Shown: positions 9,084 through 17,857, counted from the first letter of the stretch. The stretch: DNA of 64,000 nt from JBDWFY01 sp039976075 (GCA_039976075.1 JBDWFY010000013.1:744001-808000), one strand, 5' to 3'. Program-made: numbers and translations. Notes: generated by a model not told the origin, from the sequence alone.

Positions 9084-10019
9084 TTATTCAGAGGCTTCCA
9101 TATGGACGGAAAATGTGTTCGCTGAGAAGACAAGTTCTGCCATCCCGATAACACCGGAGTTGTCGCCCAGTTGCGCTTTTTCCAATGTGATGGTGCGGAA
9201 GGGAGGCATGGCGTTTTTTTCTATGTGATGCCTGATCCCCGGCTCTAAAAGGTCCAGCGCATTCGAAACGCCACCACCCATCACAATCTTTTTCGGGCTG
9301 AAAATATGAGCCAGATTTACCATTCCCACGCCGAGTTGGCGCGACAGGAATGCGACCAACTGCAGCGCCGCTTCATTTCCGTCGCGTGCCTCGTTAAATA
9401 CCTGAATTCCATCTGCAAATCCGTTTTCCAGCGCCATCTTTGAAAGGGCGGTTCCCGAAGCAGAGGCTTCCCAGCAGCCACGGTTGCCACAGGGACATGG
9501 TCGACCGTCCATCGCGATGACCATGTGACCGATATGTCCCGCCATTCCGCGTCGACCCCGCAGAAGATTGCCATCAACGACGGCGCCCCCGCCAATGCCT
9601 GTGGAGACGGTGATGTAAACCATGTGATCGACGCTGCGACCGGCCCCGAACCGCCATTCTCCGAGCGTCGCTGCGATGCCGTCATTTTCAAGATATACCG
9701 GCCAGGGTAGGCGTGATTGCAGCTCCTCTCGGAGCGGAAAGTCTGTAAAGCCTTTGATCGTCGGCGCGGAAAGAACCATTCCAGCGTCTGTATCCAGTGG
9801 TCCCGGAGAGCAAATACCCAGGCCGGCGACCGAAGGGGGGTCGGCGCGTTTGACGATGCCACGTGCCAGATTGACGATCTGCTCAATGATCGATTGTTGT
9901 CCATGGGAGGCGCGTGTCGGTTGTTCTACGCGATCGAGAATGAGTCCTTCACGCGTGACGAGCGCGGCCCGAACACGTGTGCCTCCCAAGTCGATCCCTA
10001 TTGCAACCGGCGAATTCAC
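9084..10019 (-). CDS. ROK-family sugar kinase
   Basis: 311 residues. The N-terminal AIGIDLGGTRVRAAL is the phosphate-binding motif. YLENDGIAATLGEW precedes the sugar-binding part, and GHIGH with CPCGNRGCWEAS forms the zinc-binding ROK signature. The enzyme would phosphorylate a hexose or amino-hexose in the cytoplasm. The GTG start at 10019 has GAGG upstream and sits three bases after the stop of the Rpe-like gene. It is the last gene of a seven-gene operon. The adjacency of ROK kinase and Rpe-like epimerase recalls allose kinase and allulose-6-phosphate epimerase (alsK-alsE) in enterobacteria; this is context only. Glucokinase activity is an alternative. Confidence 0.9.
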   Translation of the reverse strand: MNSPVAIGIDLGGTRVRAALVTREGLILDRVEQPTRASHGQQSIIEQIVNLARGIVKRADPPSVAGLGICSPGPLDTDAGMVLSAPTIKGFTDFPLREELQSRLPWPVYLENDGIAATLGEWRFGAGRSVDHMVYITVSTGIGGGAVVDGNLLRGRRGMAGHIGHMVIAMDGRPCPCGNRGCWEASASGTALSKMALENGFADGIQVFNEARDGNEAALQLVAFLSRQLGVGMVNLAHIFSPKKIVMGGGVSNALDLLEPGIRHHIEKNAMPPFRTITLEKAQLGDNSGVIGMAELVFSANTFSVHMEASE

Positions 10020-10022
10020 AGC

Positions 10023-10733
10023 TCAACCTCGCTTCAGATTTGCAAGCCAGACCATACGCTCGCTCAAATCTGCCGCACCAAACGCCAATGATCCCAAAAC
10101 CACCGTCTCCGCCCCTGCATTGATGAGGTTCGGAACAGTGTTGTCCCGAATGCCGCCATCGGCTGCAAGGACACAGCGTGTCGATGATGACCGGGTTTTG
10201 ATCAGCGCGGCAGCTTGTCTCAATCGGTTCGTCGCTTCAGCGTTTAATCCTTGTCCTTTGACGCCAATTGCGGTTCCCAGAAGAGTGACAAATCGCAGTC
10301 GGTTCAAGTAGGGGGCAATACGCTCGACGGGCGTTTCAACACGCAAAACCATGCCAGCCGCAATGCCGTGTTTGTCGAGAAGGTCAAGAGCTTCTTCGGC
10401 ATGATCTGCGTTCTCAACATGAAGGCTGATCAAGTCGGATCCGGCTTCAGCGAATTGCTCTATCTGGCTCAGAAGGATGGCATCGTCGACCATCAAATGA
10501 ACATGGATTGGCAGATTGGTAAGTGCACGCATCTGTGCAACCAGATCCGGGAAGAACAAAAAACTCGGGGCAAACACACCGTCGGCGACATCAAGATGAA
10601 GAATATCGGCGTGCGGAGACACAAGGTCTATCTGGCCGGCCTGATCGGTCAGATCTGCGGACCACATGGAAAACTCGGCAATGCACCTGTCGGTCGGCAG
10701 AGTGTCGATCCAGTCCGATGCAGGATGGGGCAT
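10023..10733 (-). CDS. Ribulose-phosphate 3-epimerase-family protein (Rpe/AlsE-like)
   Basis: 236 residues. The barrel keeps the metal and catalytic positions of the family: ILHLDVADG (His and Asp), VHVHLMVDD (second His) and LAADGGIRD (second Asp). The usual GFGGQ phosphate loop is altered to GTAIGVKGQ, and the N-terminal serine region reads EFSMWSADL. It therefore looks like a divergent epimerase, perhaps acting on another ketose phosphate, and not the housekeeping ribulose-5-phosphate enzyme. The start overlaps the stop of the hydrolase gene by one base, indicating translational coupling. Confidence 0.85.
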   Translation of the reverse strand: MPHPASDWIDTLPTDRCIAEFSMWSADLTDQAGQIDLVSPHADILHLDVADGVFAPSFLFFPDLVAQMRALTNLPIHVHLMVDDAILLSQIEQFAEAGSDLISLHVENADHAEEALDLLDKHGIAAGMVLRVETPVERIAPYLNRLRFVTLLGTAIGVKGQGLNAEATNRLRQAAALIKTRSSSTRCVLAADGGIRDNTVPNLINAGAETVVLGSLAFGAADLSERMVWLANLKRG

Positions 10734-11551
10734 TAGCTGTAATCCTTTAAGAAAGCGGATAGTTCGGCTTGAAATTCAGCCCTATGGGCTTCCGGGTCTG
10801 CCGTCTTTGACGTGATTTGCTTCATGTGCGCGCCGGGTATGGCTGAAGCGAGGAATTGGGCGTGCGACATGGGGTGGATTGCGTCATCCGCCGTTCCCAG
10901 GATGAGAACAGGAAGCGAGAGGGATGCGATCTGGATTTCTGAAACACCGGGCCCGTCCGAGGAGATCCTGGTGAGCAATGCTGCGGTTTCAGAAGGGGCA
11001 GGTCGATCGAAAAATCGCAGCAGTGAATTCAGATTTTCCGGCGCATCGCGCCTCAGCTTCTTTGCGGTGGCGGTTTCAACGAAAGCGTTACACGCCGATT
11101 GCGGATCCCGGAGAGAAAGGAGACGACCTACTTCCGCGTTGGGCGCCATATTTTCCGGCGCGGATTCGGTAGTCCAGGCGGGGCGGGCCAGTACAAGATG
11201 GCTGACACGTTCGGGATGGATGACGGCAAGCCTGAGGGCGATTGCAGCCCCCATGGAAATGCCACCAACGGGGCAGGGAGGCAAATGTTCCGCGGCCATA
11301 AAAGCTGCGAGGTCATCAGTAAATTTTGCGATTGAAATATCGTCCGCAGGACCAATCGGGCTTCGGCCGTGTCCACGGCATTCCATGACGTAATGTTTCA
11401 GTACCGCATCTGAGGGAATAACATCCGCCGGCTGCGCCGCATCTCCGCACAGCCCGTGCTGAAATACGATGGGCAGCGACCCTGCCGCGGCCACATAGGT
11501 TGAGAGGGGCAGATTGTCCCTTGTAAATGTTGTGTGCCGATAATTCTTCAT
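10733..11551 (-). CDS. Alpha/beta-hydrolase
   Basis: 272 residues. The oxyanion loop VFQHGLCGD and the nucleophile elbow GGISMGAAIAL (Ser) mark the fold; ILGTADDAIHP carries the probable acid, and the catalytic histidine is probably in the C-terminal DPEAHRAEF. The ATG at 11551 overlaps the previous gene in an ATGA and has AAGG upstream. It resembles enol-lactonases, so in this pathway it might open a lactone or cleave a diketone ring formed by the dehydrogenases. That role is inferred only from the neighbours. Confidence 0.87.
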   Translation of the reverse strand: MKNYRHTTFTRDNLPLSTYVAAAGSLPIVFQHGLCGDAAQPADVIPSDAVLKHYVMECRGHGRSPIGPADDISIAKFTDDLAAFMAAEHLPPCPVGGISMGAAIALRLAVIHPERVSHLVLARPAWTTESAPENMAPNAEVGRLLSLRDPQSACNAFVETATAKKLRRDAPENLNSLLRFFDRPAPSETAALLTRISSDGPGVSEIQIASLSLPVLILGTADDAIHPMSHAQFLASAIPGAHMKQITSKTADPEAHRAEFQAELSAFLKDYS

Positions 11552-12381
11552 GCAGCACCTTGCTTCAGGCACTGCTCAAGAAAACGGCCAACTGTCGGAG
11601 CCTCTTTGGCATCCAGCCCATGGGCAATTAGCGGACCGTCAAAACCGGTGCTACGGAGGGTATTCAGGTAATGATCATAGTCCAGAACACCCTGACCAGC
11701 GGTTGTGAAACTGCCATCGGGCCGCCGGTCCTTGGCGTGCCCCATGATGATCCGGTCCCCCAGTATGGCAACTGCATCAGAAACAATGGCACGTTGTTGC
11801 GTTAGCGTTTCGGTTTCAAACAGATTGGCGGGGTCCAGAATGATGCCAATGCGCTGGCTTTGCATTTCGTTCATCAGCGTTCGCGCCGCATTGGCGGAAT
11901 TCACCACGTTGGCGAGCTCGGGTTCAACACCGAGTGTAAGATTGTGCTTCTCCGCAATCTCCGTGGCCCGTTCCATGGATTTCAGGAGATCGGTCCAGGC
12001 GCTTTTGGATTGGTTGTCCGGATGACCGCGCCATTGATCTTCAGCATCGCGGGTGCCGGTACATAATGTCATCACATCGATGCCGGTTGCGGCGCAAGCG
12101 GCAGCGATGACTTCCAGGCGTCGGTGCCCGAGTTCGCGCACGTTTTGATCCGGATGGATCATATTGTAGGTGGCGGAACAGGCGACAATAGTGCTGCCGG
12201 ATACCTGCCTCGCCTTGACGACTCCAGCGATATGCTCAGGCGTAATTTCATCCGGCATCGGGGGCAGGCCGGAGCAAGCCATGTTGTATTGGACGGCGGC
12301 AAAACCCGCCTGGACCGCAGCGGATAAAACGGCTTCAGGATCGCTACCGGGAAATGTCTTTGCGAAGATACCAGGCTGCAT
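11548..12381 (-). CDS. Sugar phosphate isomerase/epimerase-family TIM-barrel protein (second copy)
   Basis: 277 residues. It starts MQPGIFAKTFPG and contains the barrel motifs LGVEPELANVV, IGIILDPANLF and IIMGHAKDR, which supply the acidic and histidine metal ligands of xylose-isomerase-like enzymes. It is not a close duplicate of the protein at 3164, so the locus has two distinct isomerase, epimerase or dehydratase steps. Its start overlaps the stop of the dehydrogenase by one base and its stop overlaps the hydrolase start by four, so the three genes are translationally coupled. Confidence 0.87.
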   Translation of the reverse strand: MQPGIFAKTFPGSDPEAVLSAAVQAGFAAVQYNMACSGLPPMPDEITPEHIAGVVKARQVSGSTIVACSATYNMIHPDQNVRELGHRRLEVIAAACAATGIDVMTLCTGTRDAEDQWRGHPDNQSKSAWTDLLKSMERATEIAEKHNLTLGVEPELANVVNSANAARTLMNEMQSQRIGIILDPANLFETETLTQQRAIVSDAVAILGDRIIMGHAKDRRPDGSFTTAGQGVLDYDHYLNTLRSTGFDGPLIAHGLDAKEAPTVGRFLEQCLKQGAA

Positions 12382-13445
12382 CAGAGATCCCCGGAAACGT
12401 CGGCCAACTTCACTGGCGCACCCGACTTCACGGATTGGGCGATGGCCAACATGGCGCGGACAGATGCGAGGCCATCACTGATATCGGCTCCGGTCATTGG
12501 AGAGTTGTCCAGAATACATTTTGCGAAGCCTTCGACCTGACGGCGGAAAAAGTGGCCGTCAGCCCCGAGCGGACGAACAGTGGAGGCAGTCTTTTCATGA
12601 AAGATTTCAACGTCCGAGCTGCGGTAATACCAGGGATTGTACGTTTTGGCGTTAACGGATCCGTTTTGTCCGTAGATTGACAGTCCTTCGTGCCAGTCCA
12701 TGCGAACCGCCACGGTGAGATCCAGATGACCCAGGGCACCATTTGCAAATTCCACGTCTATAAACCAGCAGTACATGCCCCGCTTGTTGGAGAGGCGTGC
12801 GTTGACTGATACCAGGTCGCCAGCGAAATATCGTGCGGTATCTACGAGGTGGCTGCCATGGGCGAGCATGTAATAACGCTGAAGATCCGCCTTGGGGTTT
12901 TCTGATGGTTTGCGCGCATTTTTTGAAGTGACGATCAGCGGCTGGACCGCGTCGGTCATTGGATAGCGATGGGTGCTATCGCAATACCAGGCCTTCAGGG
13001 CGACCATTTCGCCCATTTCTTCCCTCACAAACTGGTGGGCTTCCTGAAGGCCGATGTCATATCGTTTCATATGACCGACCTGCAGCGTTTTACCGGTCTT
13101 GTTGACGACTTCGGCCAGTTGTTCCGTTTCTTTCAGCCCCATCGCGATCGGTTTTTCGCAGAGCACATGCTTCCCAGCCTCGAGCGCTCGTATTGAAGCG
13201 GCTACGTGAAAAGCGTCGGATGTTGCGATGATGACAGCGTCCAGCTGCGGGTCGGCGAGCATTCTATCGTAGTCGGAATATGCCTTTTCGGGTGCATGCG
13301 TGGCTGCCATACGCTCTCGCAGGTCATCTGCAACATCGCAGATTGCGTGCAGGCGCGCATTTGACGCTTTGCCCACAGCTTCGAAATGGCCGGACTGGGC
13401 AATCTGACCACATCCCAGAACACCGATATTCAGTTGTTCGGTCAT
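12381..13445 (-). CDS. Gfo/Idh/MocA-family oxidoreductase (second copy)
   Basis: 354 residues. The Rossmann motif is IGVLGCGQIAQSG and the catalytic-lysine motif CEKPIAMG is near residue 95. I place the start at 13445 because MTEQLNIGVLGCG is the expected N-terminus and a purine-rich GGAG/GGGAAA lies upstream; an open extension to 13553 overlaps the kinase gene and has no domain content. It probably oxidises or reduces a hydroxyl of the imported sugar or cyclitol using NAD(P). It is operonic with the PfkB kinase upstream and the TIM isomerase downstream. Confidence 0.88.
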   Translation of the reverse strand: MTEQLNIGVLGCGQIAQSGHFEAVGKASNARLHAICDVADDLRERMAATHAPEKAYSDYDRMLADPQLDAVIIATSDAFHVAASIRALEAGKHVLCEKPIAMGLKETEQLAEVVNKTGKTLQVGHMKRYDIGLQEAHQFVREEMGEMVALKAWYCDSTHRYPMTDAVQPLIVTSKNARKPSENPKADLQRYYMLAHGSHLVDTARYFAGDLVSVNARLSNKRGMYCWFIDVEFANGALGHLDLTVAVRMDWHEGLSIYGQNGSVNAKTYNPWYYRSSDVEIFHEKTASTVRPLGADGHFFRRQVEGFAKCILDNSPMTGADISDGLASVRAMLAIAQSVKSGAPVKLADVSGDL

Positions 13446-13497
13446 CGGTTTCCCAGCTCCAGATGGTCGGTCAATTTTTTGTCGCTGTCCATGATGG

Positions 13498-14451
13498 TCA
13501 AATTTCCAGACACCTTTCCAGAGAAGCAAGCGGAGAGGCGGTTGGTGCATCATCAGAGGTCATGAGGGAGACGCAGGCTTCATGCGTCGGCAAAGCGCCG
13601 CGACCGCCGCTTCCTGTTGCTGAAATAGCTGCCGCGGCTGAAGCGTAGGTCGTGCATTCAAGCGGTGTTTTTTCTAGAACGAGAGCCGCCGCGTAAGCAC
13701 CGTGAAAGCAGTCCCCACAACCGGTTGTGTCCAAGACCTGCACAGAATGCGCGGGTTGATGCCAAACGACGGGGTCGTCCTTTTGCCGGACAAAACTGCC
13801 TTCTTCACCCTTAGTCAAAACTACTCCGGATCGTTCCGGCGACCACAAGTCGGCCAGTATTTCAGATGGTTCGTTTTTTCCAGTTAGTTTTGAAGCAAAA
13901 TTCCAGGGCAGGACCAGGTGGTCCACCATGGCTATCAGCTCGTCGGTTGCGCGGCCGGTCGACCACTCCAGGTCAGCCACGATCTGAAGACCCAGTGCCC
14001 GAGCATCTGCCACAACAGGCAAAGAAGAAGAGGCATAGGAATCGATGAGAAGGACCTGGGCCTGTTTTAGCGTCGCAGCGTCCAAACCGGCCGGGGCATC
14101 GCACCGGGTGTTGTCCTCATAGGCAATGAATCTCTCGCCCTGGGTATCCACCACGACAACCGAACGGATGGGAGGCGCATCGTCTGCCAAGGACGCATGG
14201 GAAACGTCGACATTATCGTTTTCGAACGCCTTGGCTACGAACTCATATTCGGGAAGATTGCTGAGCCATCCCACATAGCCTGCTCGAGCACCCAGAGATG
14301 CCGCAGCGCAAAGAGCAGTTGCGACGTTTCCGCCATGCGCGATGCTGCGTCCAGTCACTCTTCCCTTGCCGGTACCCAGAGGTTGGTCGACATATATGAT
14401 GTCGTCGACGGCAACGGATCCAAATCCGAGAATATCGAGGGCTTTGGGCAC
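13498..14451 (-). CDS. PfkB-family carbohydrate kinase
   Basis: 317 residues. The N-terminal sugar-binding part includes GKGRVTGRSIAHGGNVATAL. The C-terminal ATP part carries DTTGCGDCFHGAYA, whose GxGD aspartate is the catalytic base. Family members phosphorylate ribose, fructose-1-phosphate, tagatose-6-phosphate, 2-keto-3-deoxygluconate or 5-dehydro-2-deoxygluconate. It lies three bases after the aldolase gene, the typical pairing in which the kinase makes the phosphorylated substrate that the aldolase splits (as in lacC-lacD or iolC-iolJ). Confidence 0.92.
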   Translation of the reverse strand: MPKALDILGFGSVAVDDIIYVDQPLGTGKGRVTGRSIAHGGNVATALCAAASLGARAGYVGWLSNLPEYEFVAKAFENDNVDVSHASLADDAPPIRSVVVVDTQGERFIAYEDNTRCDAPAGLDAATLKQAQVLLIDSYASSSLPVVADARALGLQIVADLEWSTGRATDELIAMVDHLVLPWNFASKLTGKNEPSEILADLWSPERSGVVLTKGEEGSFVRQKDDPVVWHQPAHSVQVLDTTGCGDCFHGAYAAALVLEKTPLECTTYASAAAAISATGSGGRGALPTHEACVSLMTSDDAPTASPLASLERCLEI

Positions 14452-14454
14452 GTC

Positions 14455-15255
14455 CTACCCCTCTGCGGCGACTATCGCGGCGGCAGGTCCCATTCCATCA
14501 TGAATGACTGCCCGGAAAGCACGGGCTGCGAGCGTCGTATCGCCGTGTCCCCACAGGTTGCGTCCCACCACCGCCCCACGTGCCCCGGCACGCATGGCGT
14601 CGGCTGTCTGGACGAGCGCTGCCAGCAAGTCGTTGGTCTTGGGGCCCCCGGCCATGACGATTGGCACCGGACACGTCGCAACAGTCTCCTGAAACGAGTC
14701 AAAATCACCAGTGTATCCAACCTTGATGACGTCGACCCCTGTTTCCAGTCCGATCCTGACGGCATAGGCAATCTCATCGGGTGTGAAAACAATTTTTGTT
14801 CCGTCGGTAAAATCGCGCGGGTAAACATGAGCGATCACCGGCATCTCAAAACGAGCCGCTGCATTGACTGTATCCGTCAGCCATCTGATGTAACCCCCTT
14901 CGCTGTCACCCCGAACGGGTATGGCGACGGCAAGTGCGTCGGCGCCAAACCGAACAGCATCCTCCGGTGTTGCAATCAGCTGGCTGATACGGTCATCGGG
15001 CGTGAAACAGCCCCCTTGAATGACCATCGCAGCCTTGCCGGCATAGGGAGCCCAGAGATTTTTGGCTGCACCGGGTTGTATGCTGACATAATCCGGTTGT
15101 CCTGCCATTACGCGCGCCAGGGCACCCGGCAGATCGGCGAGCCCGCCCTGCCGAACGTTTCCATATCCGACAAAGTGGTCGACTGCCCCGCCAAACAGAT
15201 TTCCCGAAGGATGGGAAAACAAACGAGACAAACGGACCGCAGTTCCAATACCCAT
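14455..15255 (-). CDS. Class I aldolase, DhnA/FbaB/LsrF family
   Basis: 266 residues. VDVIKVGYTGDFDSF contains the probable Schiff-base lysine, and PIVMAGGPKT followed by GAVVGRNLWGH forms the phosphate-binding end of the barrel. These match the archaeal-type class I fructose-bisphosphate aldolase, ADH synthase and LsrF group. It would cleave, or transfer a carbon unit from, a phosphorylated keto-sugar. It is the first gene of the minus-strand operon; its start at 15255 lies about 75 bases downstream of a LacI-type palindrome. Confidence 0.9.
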   Translation of the reverse strand: MGIGTAVRLSRLFSHPSGNLFGGAVDHFVGYGNVRQGGLADLPGALARVMAGQPDYVSIQPGAAKNLWAPYAGKAAMVIQGGCFTPDDRISQLIATPEDAVRFGADALAVAIPVRGDSEGGYIRWLTDTVNAAARFEMPVIAHVYPRDFTDGTKIVFTPDEIAYAVRIGLETGVDVIKVGYTGDFDSFQETVATCPVPIVMAGGPKTNDLLAALVQTADAMRAGARGAVVGRNLWGHGDTTLAARAFRAVIHDGMGPAAAIVAAEG

Positions 15256-15731
15256 ATCAACGCTACCCTCAACTCGGATTTCATGCCTTACATCAACCGA
15301 ATATCACGAAAGTCAAACACAGGTAAACATTTACATGCGTAAAATAATAAGTTTTCTTTCGTCTAACAGAAGGGTCGAAAATTTCCGCGACACTGTCAAT
15401 TGTCAAATTTCAGCAGAATCGTAATGGCCGGCGGCAATATGCCTGTTTTTTGAATCTGTTGCGTGAGCCTTGAAGAGGCATATGCAGTAAGCGACGTATC
15501 GCCCATCATTGCACGATAAGAACCCCAAATAGGGTATACGCCCTTTCCAAGGGAAGTAACTTTACGCGGTTTCACCGCCACAAGCTCTTGAAAACCGGAC
15601 AGTTTCCGGCGAACATATTGCTCCTGTACAGATCAATCTGCTCAGATCATTGCAAACGCGTTTTGTGTGTGCTCAATCACGCATGAAGTGTCTCAGCGTA
15701 GAACGCCACGCCACTGGAAATTCACGTCAAA
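15256..15731. other. Divergent intergenic region between the aldolase operon and the TRAP operon
   Basis: No gene is supported. The LacI-type palindrome lies at 15330-15343 near the aldolase. AAACGCGTTT at 15654-15663, a perfect ten-base palindrome, lies about 70 bases before the TRAP small permease and could be the operator of an unlinked regulator. The central part shows nothing else I can interpret. Confidence 0.5.
15330..15343. promoter_or_regulatory. Candidate LacI operator, copy 3
   Basis: TTTACATGCGTAAA has perfect TTTAC/GTAAA arms. It is located upstream of the seven-gene aldolase-to-ROK-kinase operon at a distance suitable for promoter control. It shares its arms with the copy at 5582 and most of its minus-strand sequence with the copy at 3072. 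Confidence 0.6.
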
Positions 15732-16241
15732 ATGCAAACGGCATTTCTTCACTTTGCCTATAGAACAGACTGCCTGAACAAGGCTTTTTGTCTGGGTCTT
15801 CTTTCGCTGGTTTTTCTCGCGCAATTCACTGTCGTGATGTTGCGGTATTTGTTCAATATCGGGTTTATCCAACTGCAGGACACAGTGAGTTACAGTTTTG
15901 CCGTCCTGTGCATTTTGGCCGTGCCAACGGCACTGAGGTCAGATGCCCACGTTCGTGTTGACATATTCCGCGCAGAGCAATCCCCGGCAACGGCGCGCAG
16001 GTTTGATGTTGCCGCCGTCATTTTCTTTTTGATACCTGTGTTTGGGTTGACGTTGTGGCACGCCTATCCGCTCGTCGCCTACTCCTGGAGCATATTTGAA
16101 GGATCCCGAGAGACTGGTGGTCTACCAGGATTTTTCCTGGTTTTGACGGCACTGCCGATCACATGTGCTCTGGCCCTGATCCAGGGGCTGGCCATTTTGC
16201 TGGATAGCAAAATTCTTTCGGAAAAAGAGGCGGCATCTTGA
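15732..16241 (+). CDS. TRAP transporter small permease (DctQ type)
   Basis: 169 residues with four predicted membrane segments. FTVVMLRYLFNIGF and LAVPTALRSDAHVRVDIF are typical of DctQ subunits. It would partner the large permease for sodium-driven uptake of an organic acid or sugar acid. Its stop overlaps the start of the large permease gene (TTGA), so translation is coupled. Gene order is small permease, large permease, binding protein. Confidence 0.92.
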   Translation: MQTAFLHFAYRTDCLNKAFCLGLLSLVFLAQFTVVMLRYLFNIGFIQLQDTVSYSFAVLCILAVPTALRSDAHVRVDIFRAEQSPATARRFDVAAVIFFLIPVFGLTLWHAYPLVAYSWSIFEGSRETGGLPGFFLVLTALPITCALALIQGLAILLDSKILSEKEAAS

Positions 16242-17830
16242 CCGTTGAAGCTGTCTGGTTGTGTGTGCTGGCCATTTCTCTATTTGGTGCCATATTGTCC
16301 GGAGTCCCGGTCATGCTTGCGATAGCTGGAGCTCCCATGATCGTTGCGTTCGTGGCCTCGATGTTTGGTCATTTTGACCTCTCCTATCTGGCCGCTTTTC
16401 CGCAACGCGTTTTCGGTGTGATGAACAATCCGCTTCTTGTCGCGGTGCCGTTGTTTGTATTGATGGGCATACTGCTGGAGAGGTCGCAGCAGGCGGAAAA
16501 ACTGCTCATCAACATCACAAGACTAATGGGCCAGACACGCAGTGTACTTGTTTTGTCTGTCTTGTTCATCAGCACTTTGATTGCAGCTTCCACCGGCATC
16601 ATCGGTGCGACGATTATCATGCTTGGCATGATCAGTTTGCCCACCATGTTGAAAGCCGGAATTTCTGCAAGACTGGGTAGCGGGCTGATCTGTGCATCGG
16701 GCACACTTGGCCAGATCATTCCGCCATCCATTGTTCTTATTTTGCTTGGCGATCAAATTTCAAATGCTTATCTGGAAGCACAGCAGTCAGTTGGAAACTT
16801 TGCTCCTGAACCGGTCAGTGTTGGCGATCTTTTTGCCGGGGCTCTTCTTCCAGGATTTGTGCTTGTTTGTCTCTACGGCGTTTACTGTCTGATTGCTTTG
16901 ACTTGGGACGCCAGAGACCCCGAGAGGGCATCAATTGAAGGGAAGATCGGGGAGACAGATGGCGGCATGCCGACAATTGGCTCGCTTCTCATGGAGATTG
17001 CGCCTCCGGTATTGCTCATTGTATCTGTGCTGGGTTCAATCCTCTTTGGAATTGCGACCCCGACGGAGGCTGCATCGATTGGTGTGGCAGGCACAATTCT
17101 CATTGCGGCAGGCAATCTGGGGGAAGCCAGGCCAAGCGCCCGACTGATATCCGTTGCAACGGTTGTCTTAGCGGCGATCGCCCTGACCATGCAGCGATAC
17201 GGGTTGACCAAAATCGATTTTTCACAGGGCCATCACACGTTCACTCTGTCCAATGTCATTGGCTGTATCATCGGTGCGGGAATGGCCCTTGGTATTTTAC
17301 TCAGTCTGTTCGCACTCTTTCGTGCACGTATGTTGGTGCCTTCACTTCACAAAACCGTTCAGATCTCAGCGATGATATTCGGCATCATCATCGCTGCCAG
17401 CATGCTCTCACTGGTGTTTCGCGGTTTTGATGGAGATGAACTGGTCGCCACTCTTCTAACGGGACTTCCAGGTGGCCATTGGACTCTCCTGCTTCTCACA
17501 ATGCTCGGTATTTTCCTGCTTGGCTTTGTTCTGGAGTTCATCGAGATCGTCTTTATCGTTGTTCCGATCGTAGGTCCCATCCTGCTGCAGGCCGATATTC
17601 ACCCGGTCTGGTTCGCCATATTGATCGCACTCAATATCCAAACGTCTTTTTTGACGCCACCCTTCGGATTTGCCCTTTTCTATTACCGTTCGGTTGCTCC
17701 TTCTGATATTGCAACGTTAGAAATATATAAATCCGTTATTCCGTTCGTGATCCTGCAGTTGATCACCATCTGTATCGTTGTCGTATTTCCGGCGCTCGCA
17801 ACCTGGCTGCCGGATTTGTTGTTTGGCTGA
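16238..17830 (+). CDS. TRAP transporter large permease (DctM type)
   Basis: 530 residues, strongly hydrophobic, with a DctM-type core: PLFVLMGILLERS, ISTLIAASTGIIGATI and SGTLGQIIPPSIVLIL near the N-terminal half, and FIEIVFIVVPIVGPI plus TSFLTPPFGFALFY near the end. It is longer than the common 425-residue form because of an insert with extra membrane segments around residues 230-380. The start codon is TTG, overlapping the previous stop. The insert is also seen in other long DctM proteins. Confidence 0.93.
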   Translation: MTVEAVWLCVLAISLFGAILSGVPVMLAIAGAPMIVAFVASMFGHFDLSYLAAFPQRVFGVMNNPLLVAVPLFVLMGILLERSQQAEKLLINITRLMGQTRSVLVLSVLFISTLIAASTGIIGATIIMLGMISLPTMLKAGISARLGSGLICASGTLGQIIPPSIVLILLGDQISNAYLEAQQSVGNFAPEPVSVGDLFAGALLPGFVLVCLYGVYCLIALTWDARDPERASIEGKIGETDGGMPTIGSLLMEIAPPVLLIVSVLGSILFGIATPTEAASIGVAGTILIAAGNLGEARPSARLISVATVVLAAIALTMQRYGLTKIDFSQGHHTFTLSNVIGCIIGAGMALGILLSLFALFRARMLVPSLHKTVQISAMIFGIIIAASMLSLVFRGFDGDELVATLLTGLPGGHWTLLLLTMLGIFLLGFVLEFIEIVFIVVPIVGPILLQADIHPVWFAILIALNIQTSFLTPPFGFALFYYRSVAPSDIATLEIYKSVIPFVILQLITICIVVVFPALATWLPDLLFG

Positions 17831-17857
17831 TTAGACCAATGCTATGGGAGTAAAATA

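Noticed and set aside
14197..15342. Long open frame (381 codons) opposite the aldolase and kinase genes.
   Set aside because: Both genes on the other strand are clearly real; the frame has no family pattern and even runs through the operator.
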